The notes beneath the pieces were generated by a model that was not told the origin of the DNA, searched no databases, and worked only from the letters and a program-made list of their open reading frames with translations. Positions 7,128-13,353 of a stretch of DNA of 13,353 nucleotides are shown in pieces. This DNA is from Chloroflexota bacterium (GTDB lineage: Bacteria > Chloroflexota > Anaerolineae > Anaerolineales > Anaerolineaceae), in contig JAGVUS010000377.1 of assembly GCA_019136175.1 (NCBI GenBank), forward strand, positions 1 to 13,353, in the 5' to 3' direction. The translations under genes were made by a program, and so were the position numbers. Position 1 is the stretch's first letter. The number at the start of each line of letters is the position of its first letter.

Positions 7128-8105
7128 TTACATGGTTAATGCCATGACGGCTTTTTGCACATGCAGGCGGTTTTCCGCCTCATCATACACAACGGATTGG
7201 GGACCATCCATCACTTCACTGGTAACTTCAATATCACGGTCTGCTGGAAGAGGATGCATGTAAATCGCATCCGGTTTTGCCAGGCTCATCCGGCGGGCAT
7301 CGGTGATCCAATCCTTGTAGCTGTCCTGCAGGTGTTTTCCTTCAGTTGCGTCCGTGGTTGTCAACAAGGGACCCCAGGACTTGGCATAAATGACATCTGC
7401 ATCACGGAAGGCTTCGTCCATGTCATGAGTAATCTCAAAGCCCGTACCAAACTTGCGCGCCTGCGCCTGGGCTTCTGCTTCAATATCCGGCATCAGCTTG
7501 AATTCCTTGGGGTACGCCAGCACAACATCCATGCCAAAACGCGGCATCTGGAGAATTAACGATTGGGGCACGGAAATGGGTTTGAGGTAGGATGCCGCAT
7601 ATGCCCAGGAGACAACAATCCGGCGTTTGCGCAAGTCCCTGCCCTTTTTCTCCATAATTGTCATCAAATCCGCCAGGCATTGGAAGGGATGATAGATGTC
7701 ACACTGCATGTTCAGCACCGGAATGCGGGAGTATTGGGCAACCTCATTAATGTATTGGTTGCCAATTCCCCAATCGCAGTGGCGGATCGCCAACCCATCA
7801 AAATAGCGACCGTAAATCTCGCCAATTTCCTTCGCAGTATCGCCATGCTTGATCTGGGTTGTGCTGCTCTCAATGAATGCTCCATGCCCCCCCAACTGGG
7901 CAATCCCAGCTTCAAAGGATCCGCGAGTGCGTGTGCTGGAGAAAAAGAATAACATTGCCAGCACTTTATCCCGCAAGTAGGGATGGGATTCTCCCAGGGC
8001 GCGTTTTCGCTTCAGGTCAAACGCCACATCCAGAACAGTTTCCACTTCTTCCCGGGAAAAATCCAGGTCGCCAATCAAATCTCTGCCTTTCAAATATGTT
8101 TGCAT
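7128..8105 (-). CDS. ygeW: YgeW-type (knotted) carbamoyltransferase
   Basis: 325-residue member of the aspartate/ornithine carbamoyltransferase superfamily. Carbamoyl-phosphate-binding features are visible: SSTRTR (56-61), HPFQ at 139-142, and HPLPADRD at about 284-291. The WAYAASYLKP segment, SVPQSLI and the YAKSWG motif place it with the knotted transcarbamylases (N-acetylornithine type and YgeW) rather than classic ArgF/PyrB, whose amino-acid motifs are absent. E. coli YgeW is longer (about 396 residues), so this is a compact form. The YgeW reaction in vivo is probably phosphorolysis of a ureido compound to carbamoyl phosphate; the exact substrate is an inference. The start ATG at 8105 has GAGGAGG just upstream. 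It is flanked by ygeY-like and carbamate kinase genes, the usual context. Confidence 0.88.
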   Translation of the reverse strand: MQTYLKGRDLIGDLDFSREEVETVLDVAFDLKRKRALGESHPYLRDKVLAMLFFFSSTRTRGSFEAGIAQLGGHGAFIESSTTQIKHGDTAKEIGEIYGRYFDGLAIRHCDWGIGNQYINEVAQYSRIPVLNMQCDIYHPFQCLADLMTIMEKKGRDLRKRRIVVSWAYAASYLKPISVPQSLILQMPRFGMDVVLAYPKEFKLMPDIEAEAQAQARKFGTGFEITHDMDEAFRDADVIYAKSWGPLLTTTDATEGKHLQDSYKDWITDARRMSLAKPDAIYMHPLPADRDIEVTSEVMDGPQSVVYDEAENRLHVQKAVMALTM

Positions 8106-8136
8106 GTCTCCTCCTCTTGAATGTCTTTATGAATGA

Positions 8137-9354
8137 TCATATCTTGTTTTTGAGAGAATAAGGCAGCAGGGCGTAGAATTCAGTTGCCCTGACCATATCA
8201 TCGATGGGAACACAGTCCAGTACAGTGTGTGCAGTTTCTTCATCACCAGGTCCAAAACCGATGCTGGGAATGCCTGCCTTGCCTGCCCAGTAAATCCCAT
8301 TGGTGCTGAAATTCCACTTTCCCGCGGGTGCAGGTGTAAGTCCCATTCCCTGGCGGACTTCCAGTCCTGCCTGCACCAGGGGATGTTCTTCAGCCAGCGC
8401 CCATGCCGGAAAATACTTATCCACGGGGAATACAAAACCCGTATAGGATGGTTCATCGTAAAACAGCGCTTCCACCTTCACCCGATCGCGCAATTCAGCA
8501 GGAATCAGTGCTTCCACCTGCGCAATGGCAGCTTCCCGGGTTTCCCTGAAGGTCATCCGGCGGTCTATATAAATCACAGCCTCATCCGGAACCGCGTTGA
8601 TCGATGGGGTTTGCACCCGCATATCGCTGACGGTAATTTTTCCGTGTCCAAGGAAGGGGTCATCCCCCAGGGAGGGTTCCAGGTCGCGGATTCCTGCAAT
8701 AACAGGCAGGAGCGAGTAGATGGCATTATCCCCAAGGTGATTACTGGCTGCATGAGCGCTGCGTCCTTTGGCGGTCACTTTCATTTCAATCCGCCCTTTA
8801 TGCCCCCTGTACACGTTCATCTTTGTTGGCTCACCAATCACCACATAATCCGGACGAACCTTCGGGTCCACTTCCACAAAGGAATTGGGGGCAATTCCAT
8901 CACACCATTCTTCCATATTGCCAAAATAGTATACCGTCCACCCTTCCAGCAAACCAAGGTCCCGGGCAATTGCCAGGCCATAAACCATCCCTGGGGTGCT
9001 GCCCTTCTCGTCGCAAGCGCCCCTGCCATACAGGATGCCATTCTCAATTTTTCCCTGGAACGGATCAAACGACCATTCCGCCGGATCGCCAATGCCAACC
9101 GTGTCAATGTGAGAGTCAAATACCATCACCCGAGGTCCACTGCCAATTCGCCCCAGGATATTACCCATCACATCAAACCGAACCTCATCGAATCCAAGTT
9201 TGCGCATTTCGGCGCCAATCCGTTCCCCCACCGGTCCAATCCTGGAATCCATGCTGGGGATGGCAACGATTTCACGCATAAATTGGATAATATCATCGCG
9301 GGATTTTTCCACACGGTCACGCACCTGCATTTGAATGGAATTTGAAACCATCAT
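8137..9354 (-). CDS. ygeY: YgeY-family M20 metallohydrolase
   Basis: 405-residue zinc-dependent amidohydrolase/peptidase of the M20 (ArgE/DapE/carboxypeptidase G2) family. Predicted metal and catalytic residues are all visible: H82 and D84 in SHIDTVG, D115 in GRGACDEKG, E148/E149 in NMEEWCDG, E175 in GEPT, and a C-terminal histidine (about 376) in GDEETAHT. The family is named for E. coli YgeY, linked by genome context to selenium-dependent and purine-related clusters; its substrate is not firmly assigned here, but hydrolysis of an N-carbamoyl or amide bond is expected. Two adjacent ATGs (9354 and 9351) are possible; AGGTGAG lies just upstream and overlaps the stop of the GntR gene (7-base gap). 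It is followed by the YgeW-type gene after 31 bases. Confidence 0.9.
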   Translation of the reverse strand: MMVSNSIQMQVRDRVEKSRDDIIQFMREIVAIPSMDSRIGPVGERIGAEMRKLGFDEVRFDVMGNILGRIGSGPRVMVFDSHIDTVGIGDPAEWSFDPFQGKIENGILYGRGACDEKGSTPGMVYGLAIARDLGLLEGWTVYYFGNMEEWCDGIAPNSFVEVDPKVRPDYVVIGEPTKMNVYRGHKGRIEMKVTAKGRSAHAASNHLGDNAIYSLLPVIAGIRDLEPSLGDDPFLGHGKITVSDMRVQTPSINAVPDEAVIYIDRRMTFRETREAAIAQVEALIPAELRDRVKVEALFYDEPSYTGFVFPVDKYFPAWALAEEHPLVQAGLEVRQGMGLTPAPAGKWNFSTNGIYWAGKAGIPSIGFGPGDEETAHTVLDCVPIDDMVRATEFYALLPYSLKNKI

Positions 9355-9361
9355 ATCTCAC

Positions 9362-10120
9362 CTATCCTTTTCCCAAACCACCAACCCGGCGAACCACCTG
9401 GAATCGGAAGTGTCCCGGAATAAAATAACTGTGCGAGTAATCCACAATTCTGCCATCCACATCATACAAACGGGACTGGAGCAGGAGTAATGCATCCCCC
9501 CGCTGAATTTCCAGGGAACGGGCAATTTCTGATGGAGCAGTAATGGTACGAATCTCTGCCACCGATGTTTCCAGTTCCGGAGAGCCGCGCCGCAAGAGAT
9601 GATCCAATACGGAACCCGTAAAACCCTGGCGCAAATCTTCCGGTTCCAAAAATTCCACCGGCAGCGTATCCACCAGGTAGGCAACCGGTCTGCCCCCGGC
9701 GTATATCGTTCGGGAAATCTGCACAATCGGTGCCCCAACCGATACCTGTAACTGTTCCGCACGGGTTAAATCTGCATCCATCTTCTGGATGGAAAGCGTA
9801 CCCATGGATACATCCAATCCTATTCGCTTTGCCTGGGTTTCAATACTTTCCAGGACTTCCAGCCCGGTTTCGATTACGGCTTTGGGACCCACCACAAATG
9901 TCCCCACACCCTGTCTTCTACGGATCAGACCCTGTGCCTCAAATGACCGCATCGCCTCTCGCAGGGTGGCACGGGAGACACCAAGCTGCCTTGCCAGTTC
10001 CGGTTCAGAAACCAGTCGCTCCCCCGGCGGTGTGGCATGAATAATGACTTCCAGCTGTGCCTGGAGACGGGCAAACAAACGATTTTCTGAGTGACTGGTA
10101 TGAGATTTATCCAATTCCAC
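9362..10120 (-). CDS. GntR-family (HutC type) transcriptional regulator with UTRA domain
   Basis: 252-residue cytoplasmic DNA-binding protein. The N-terminal winged helix-turn-helix (about 15-80) contains SEPELARQLGVSRATLREAM and the wing GLIRRRQGVGTFV; the rest is a UTRA ligand-binding domain with QISRTIYAGGRPVAYLVD and a DYSHSYFIPGHFRF end. The GTG start at 10120 is chosen because GGGAGG (10126-10131) sits exactly 5 bases upstream; the frame is open to an ATG at 10177, but that lies inside the adenine deaminase gene without a good ribosome site. HutC-type regulators usually repress a catabolic operon until an intermediate binds. Lying mid-operon, it probably controls the deaminase, ygeY/ygeW and transporter genes and itself; the effector (a purine or ureide) is a guess. 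Confidence 0.92.
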   Translation of the reverse strand: MELDKSHTSHSENRLFARLQAQLEVIIHATPPGERLVSEPELARQLGVSRATLREAMRSFEAQGLIRRRQGVGTFVVGPKAVIETGLEVLESIETQAKRIGLDVSMGTLSIQKMDADLTRAEQLQVSVGAPIVQISRTIYAGGRPVAYLVDTLPVEFLEPEDLRQGFTGSVLDHLLRRGSPELETSVAEIRTITAPSEIARSLEIQRGDALLLLQSRLYDVDGRIVDYSHSYFIPGHFRFQVVRRVGGLGKG

Positions 10121-10125
10121 AAAAA

Positions 10126-10131
10126 CCTCCC
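10126..10131 (-). promoter_or_regulatory. Ribosome binding site that decides the GntR start
   Basis: GGGAGG on the minus strand, separated by TTTTT from GTG at 10120. It is much better placed than anything in front of the ATG at 10177, and it moves the gene start out of the adenine deaminase coding region, leaving a 19-base gap. Confidence 0.75.
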
Positions 10132-10138
10132 AAGCAGG

Positions 10139-10166
10139 ATTATTCCAGTACTGGAATATGTGAAAA
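10139..10166 (-). promoter_or_regulatory. Possible internal promoter for gntR and downstream genes
   Basis: On the minus strand TTTTCA (10161-10166) resembles a -35 box. After a 16-base spacer, AATAAT (10139-10144) preceded by TGG resembles an extended -10 box. Transcription would start around 10132, only about a dozen bases before the GTG of the regulator, giving a very short leader. The spacer is filled by the perfect palindrome at 10141-10158. Sequence resemblance only. Confidence 0.4.
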
Positions 10167-11927
10167 AGTTGATACATCCACCAAGCCCTGGTTCGATATC
10201 CGCAATTCCGGGATAACCACCAGCGCCAGGAGGCTGAGTTGCATGTTTGGATTGTTCAGGTTGCACCCACACTCACGAAAACCCTGCAGGACGGTTTCCA
10301 CCTGCCGGGCAACCTGTGCGGCTGGCAGGTTGGACATCAAGCCGCCAACTGGTAAATCCACTTTGCCAATGATTTTTCCATCCCGGACAACCACCTGTCC
10401 CCCACCACTTTGGGCGAGGATGTTGGCTGCCACTGCCATGTTGTCCTCATCAGTTCCTACAACCAGCAGGTGATGGCTGTCATGAGCCACCGTGGAAGCC
10501 ACCGCACAGGATTGAGTAAAGCCGAATCCATGCACAAGGGCAACCTGCACGTCCCCTGTTCCATGGTGGCGGTCGATTAATGCAAGCTTGGCAATGTCAT
10601 TTTCCAGATCAGCACAAACTTCACCATTCACAACCGGAAGCTGGATTTTCAGGTGGCGGGTTGGAGCCTGGTTTTCAATAATGCCAATCACGTGGGCATC
10701 TGCAACCGGGTTTCGGTTGGAGAAAAGGCGAAAATCTGCGGCTCCAAGTGGACGTGGTAATTGAACGGAGTGAGTAGCCCAATCGGGTCGGGAAGGGCTG
10801 GGAAAGGAGAGGGTCAATTGACCCTTTTCCACTGCAACCAGACCTTTGGCAATCACCGTGTCAACAGTAAACAACTCCAAATCATTGACCAGCAGAATAT
10901 CTGCGTATCGACCGGGCGCAATCATGCCAATCTCCCGGCTGACCCCAAAATGTTCAGCCGTATTGATGGTTGCCATCTGGATGGCAAGGATAGGGCTGAT
11001 CCCTTGTGAAATGGCAAAGCGCACCACTCTGTCCATGTGCCCCTCCGCCACCAACGTAGCAGAATGGGAATCATCCGTACAGAGCAGGAACATGCGCGGA
11101 TCGAGCCCATTTTCAGTGATTGCCCGAACCTGCTCGGCAACATCATGCCAGGCAGAGCCATATCGCATCATCACTTTCATACCCTGGCGGGCGCGGGCAA
11201 TTGCATCCTCCTTGCGGGTCCCCTCGTGATCATCCATGATCCCACCGGCAGCATACCCATGGAAGGGCATTCCAAGATCCTGCATGGGGAAATGACCACC
11301 AATCACTTTGCCGGAGAGGCGGGTTGCAGTCAGTTCGGCATGAATGGCATCATCCCCCGCAATGACCGCAGGAAAGCTCATCATCTCCCCCAATCCAATG
11401 ACACCTTCCCACGCCAGGGCTTCAGCCACTTCCGCCGGACCGATGACAGCCCCGGAAGTTTCCAAGCCGGGTGCGGAGGGCACACACGAGGGTACCTGGA
11501 CAAACACATGAATGGGTTGAAGCAAAGCCTCATCCGCCATCATGCGAACGCCCTTTAAACCAAAGACATTGGCGATTTCGTGGGGATCCACAAACATTCC
11601 GGTGGTTCCGTGCGGTAAAACTGCCCGCACAAATTCCGTCACCGTCAACATCCCTGATTCGACATGCATGTGGGCATCCAGCAATCCTGGTACAAGGAAT
11701 CGCCCCGCGGCTTCAATCACCCAGGTATTCTCACCAATGGTGTGGCTGGCATCTGATCCAACAAAAGCAATCCTCCCCCCAAGAATGGCAATATCCGTAT
11801 GGGGAATGATTTCCCCTGTCTGAACACAGACCCACTGCCCATTCCGAATGACCAGTTCAGCCGGAATTCGCCCCATGGCACAATCCACCAGTGGTCGGGT
11901 ATCGGTCAATCGGAAGACATCAGCCAT
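10140..11927 (-). CDS. ade: Adenine deaminase (bacterial Ade type)
   Basis: 595-residue amidohydrolase that converts adenine to hypoxanthine and ammonia in the cytoplasm. Diagnostic segments are present in order: metal site DAHMHVESGM (H86, H88, E90), GTTGMFVDPHEIANVFG, VPSCVPSAPG, GEMMSFPAVI, MDDHEG, the catalytic-region CTDDSHSATLVAEGH, and the C-terminal ASTVAHDSHHLLVVGTDEDNMA typical of Ade/AdeC. The length matches the family (about 570-600). The ATG at 11927 has AGGAG 5 bases upstream, and the gene follows the upstream deaminase by 26 bases. Together the two deaminases cover adenine-type and guanine-type bases. The last codons carry the 18-base palindrome. No defect is visible. Confidence 0.95.
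   Translation of the reverse strand: MADVFRLTDTRPLVDCAMGRIPAELVIRNGQWVCVQTGEIIPHTDIAILGGRIAFVGSDASHTIGENTWVIEAAGRFLVPGLLDAHMHVESGMLTVTEFVRAVLPHGTTGMFVDPHEIANVFGLKGVRMMADEALLQPIHVFVQVPSCVPSAPGLETSGAVIGPAEVAEALAWEGVIGLGEMMSFPAVIAGDDAIHAELTATRLSGKVIGGHFPMQDLGMPFHGYAAGGIMDDHEGTRKEDAIARARQGMKVMMRYGSAWHDVAEQVRAITENGLDPRMFLLCTDDSHSATLVAEGHMDRVVRFAISQGISPILAIQMATINTAEHFGVSREIGMIAPGRYADILLVNDLELFTVDTVIAKGLVAVEKGQLTLSFPSPSRPDWATHSVQLPRPLGAADFRLFSNRNPVADAHVIGIIENQAPTRHLKIQLPVVNGEVCADLENDIAKLALIDRHHGTGDVQVALVHGFGFTQSCAVASTVAHDSHHLLVVGTDEDNMAVAANILAQSGGGQVVVRDGKIIGKVDLPVGGLMSNLPAAQVARQVETVLQGFRECGCNLNNPNMQLSLLALVVIPELRISNQGLVDVSTFSHIPVLE
10141..10158. promoter_or_regulatory. Perfect 18-base palindrome, candidate GntR operator
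   Basis: TATTCCAGTACTGGAATA is its own reverse complement. Its GT-AC centre fits the general GntR-family operator pattern (GT and AC half-sites in symmetric arms). It overlaps the last codons and stop of adenine deaminase, lies about 20 bases upstream of the GntR start codon, and falls between the candidate -35 and -10 boxes. Binding by the adjacent regulator is inferred; the repeat could alternatively act as a short RNA hairpin (7-base stem, GTAC loop). Confidence 0.5.
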
Positions 11928-11953
11928 GGTTGCTCCTGTATTGTTTGGAATGA

Positions 11954-13339
11954 TTATTCACTCACAAGGCGCCGGGCAGCCCGGTTGTGCCGTTCCACCA
12001 GTCGGGGAACATCCAAAGTCTCAAGGTGACCATTCCGGACAATCACCCGTCCATGCACAACATTCCAGTCCACCCCGCGGGGGGCACAGAACACAACTGC
12101 GGATACGGGATCATGCAAGGCTCCGGCATAATCCAGCCGGTTCAGGTTGATCGCCACAAAGTCAGCACATTTCCCGGTTTCCAGGGAACCCAGGTCTTTG
12201 CGCCCCAAAACCGCCGCTCCACCGCGGGTTGCCAGTTCCAGCGCTTGTCGCCCAGTCATTAAAGCCGGTGCATTTTCAGAGGAAAGTGAAGCACCCTCCA
12301 CACCCGCCCGAAGTCTGTCCATCAGCATCGCCATCCTTGCTTCCGCCAGCAGGTGAGACCCATCATTGCTGGCAGATCCATCCACGCCAATCCCCACCTT
12401 CACACCTGCAGCCATCAACTCCCGGATGGGGGCAATCCCGGAAGCCAGCCGCATGTTTGACGAAGGACAATGTGCCACACCACAACCCGTCTTCGCGTAC
12501 AGATTGATTTCATCCCGAGAGACATAAACCGAATGGGCAAACCAGACATCCTCACCCACCCAATCCACGGATTGCATATACCCAACCGGGCGATACCCAA
12601 ATTTTTCCTGGCAGAAGATTTCCTCATCCTGTGTTTCCGCCAAATGCGTGTGCAAGTGAACTCCATACTGCCTTGCAAGAATCGCACTCTGCCGCATTAA
12701 TTCTCCCGTCACACTGAAGGGTGAACAGGGTGCCAGGACTATCTGAACAAATGCACCCGGGCTGGGATCGTGATATCGTTCAATCAATCGAACACTGTCT
12801 GCCAGGATGCGGTCTTCAGATTCCACAACACTGTCTGGCGGAAGACCGCCCTGGGATTGCCCCAGGCTCATCGATCCACGGGATGCATGAATCCGCAGCC
12901 CCACTTCACGGGCAGCATCAATTTCATCATCCAGCCGGGAGCCATTGGGATACAGGTATAGGTGATCTGAAGCTGTTGTACAGCCGGAGAGAGCCAGTTC
13001 TGCCAATGCAGTTTGGGTGGATATGAAAATTTCATCCGGTGTGATGCGAGCCCAAATGGGATATAACGTCGTCAGCCAGTTGAACAGGTTGGCATTCTGG
13101 GCAGCGGGAACGGCACGGGTCAACGTTTGGTAAAAGTGATGGTGCGTGTTGATCAACCCAGGCAGCACAATATGATCGCGCAGGTCTATCACTTCATCCG
13201 CATGGTATGGCAGATCGGCGGTTTCTCCAACCTGCTGAATGAACCCATCGCGGATGAAAAGACCACCATCCCGAATCTCCCGGCGTTGGTCGTCCATTGT
13301 GACCAGGAGGGATGCATTTTTAACTAACAGTGTGGACAT
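11954..13339 (-). CDS. 8-oxoguanine deaminase-type amidohydrolase (SsnA/AtzB-related, COG0402)
   Basis: 461-residue metal-dependent deaminase of the amidohydrolase superfamily. The expected active-site residues are visible: H66 and H68 in NTHHHFYQTL, H230 and E235 in HTHLAET, H269 in FAHSVY, and D320 in GVDGSASND. The stretch HFYQTLTRAVPAAQN with LYPIWARITPDE closely resembles characterised 8-oxoguanine deaminases, which turn 8-oxoguanine into urate plus ammonia; guanine, isocytosine or a triazine-like substrate cannot be excluded from sequence. The related E. coli SsnA lies near the ygeW-ygeY genes, which fits the content here. The start ATG at 13339 is preceded by AGAGGTG. The window ends 14 bases further upstream, so its promoter and any earlier operon genes are not visible. 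Confidence 0.88.
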   Translation of the reverse strand: MSTLLVKNASLLVTMDDQRREIRDGGLFIRDGFIQQVGETADLPYHADEVIDLRDHIVLPGLINTHHHFYQTLTRAVPAAQNANLFNWLTTLYPIWARITPDEIFISTQTALAELALSGCTTASDHLYLYPNGSRLDDEIDAAREVGLRIHASRGSMSLGQSQGGLPPDSVVESEDRILADSVRLIERYHDPSPGAFVQIVLAPCSPFSVTGELMRQSAILARQYGVHLHTHLAETQDEEIFCQEKFGYRPVGYMQSVDWVGEDVWFAHSVYVSRDEINLYAKTGCGVAHCPSSNMRLASGIAPIRELMAAGVKVGIGVDGSASNDGSHLLAEARMAMLMDRLRAGVEGASLSSENAPALMTGRQALELATRGGAAVLGRKDLGSLETGKCADFVAINLNRLDYAGALHDPVSAVVFCAPRGVDWNVVHGRVIVRNGHLETLDVPRLVERHNRAARRLVSE

Positions 13340-13353
13340 GGGAGCACCTCTTG

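Noticed and set aside
8227..9345. 372-codon open frame on the plus strand
   Set aside because: It lies exactly opposite the well-supported YgeY-type hydrolase, is rich in His/Pro/Asn as expected from antisense reading, and shows no recognisable domain or ribosome site.
10121..10177. ATG start at 10177 for the GntR regulator
   Set aside because: It would place 38 bases of the gene inside adenine deaminase, and the added residues match no family segment; GTG 10120 has a strong, well-spaced ribosome site.
1..13353. CRISPR arrays, tRNA/rRNA genes, insertion sequences, phage genes
   Set aside because: No spaced direct repeats, cloverleaf-like sequence, transposase or integrase motifs were seen; almost all of the window is accounted for by metabolic and transport genes.

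Overview
The window is a densely packed, single-strand gene block. All eleven genes that can be supported lie on the minus strand, so transcription runs from base 13339 down past base 1. Most gaps are 7 to 34 bases, one pair overlaps by 8 bases, and only two gaps (about 126 and 151 bases) are longer. This is the architecture of one long operon. GC content is about 50-55% judged by eye from sampled lines. The solute-binding protein has a bacterial lipoprotein signal (lipobox VAAC) followed by a Thr/Ala/Pro-rich linker. Together with the gene content this suggests an anaerobic Chloroflexota (Anaerolineae-like) bacterium. That placement is inference; no rRNA or other marker gene is present.

Layout in transcription order: (1) an 8-oxoguanine deaminase-type amidohydrolase (13339-11954); (2) adenine deaminase (11927-10140); (3) a GntR/HutC-type regulator with a UTRA effector domain (10120-9362), preceded by a perfect 18-base palindrome inside a plausible promoter; (4) a YgeY-type M20 metallohydrolase (9354-8137); (5) a YgeW-type carbamoyltransferase (8105-7128); (6) carbamate kinase (7093-6146); (7) a 151-base gap with a hairpin and two Shine-Dalgarno-like sites; (8) a BMP-family lipoprotein (5994-4762); (9) a 126-base gap with a long stem-loop; (10) a two-domain ABC ATPase (4635-3148) and two ABC permeases (3155-2115, 2104-1109) that complete a nucleoside/purine-type importer; (11) a threonine-synthase-like PLP enzyme (1098 to beyond base 1, cut by the window edge).

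How the parts fit together (inference): the importer would bring in a nucleoside, purine or ureide. The two deaminases would strip exocyclic amino groups from purine bases. The YgeW/YgeY pair would process a carbamoylated (ureido) product of ring opening, giving carbamoyl phosphate that carbamate kinase uses to make ATP. The GntR protein would sense an intermediate. The same ygeW-ygeY-carbamate kinase set occurs in the Escherichia coli ygeW-ygeX-ygeY-hyuA-yqeA region, near ssnA, and in gut anaerobes with purine/urate-degrading gene clusters. There the PLP enzyme is diaminopropionate ammonia-lyase (YgeX); here the PLP slot is filled by a threonine-synthase-type protein. The ring-opening enzymes (xanthine dehydrogenase-like proteins, hydantoinase/dihydropyrimidinase) are not in the window, so the pathway as seen here is incomplete.

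No tRNA, rRNA, CRISPR array, insertion sequence or integrase was seen. No plus-strand gene is supported.
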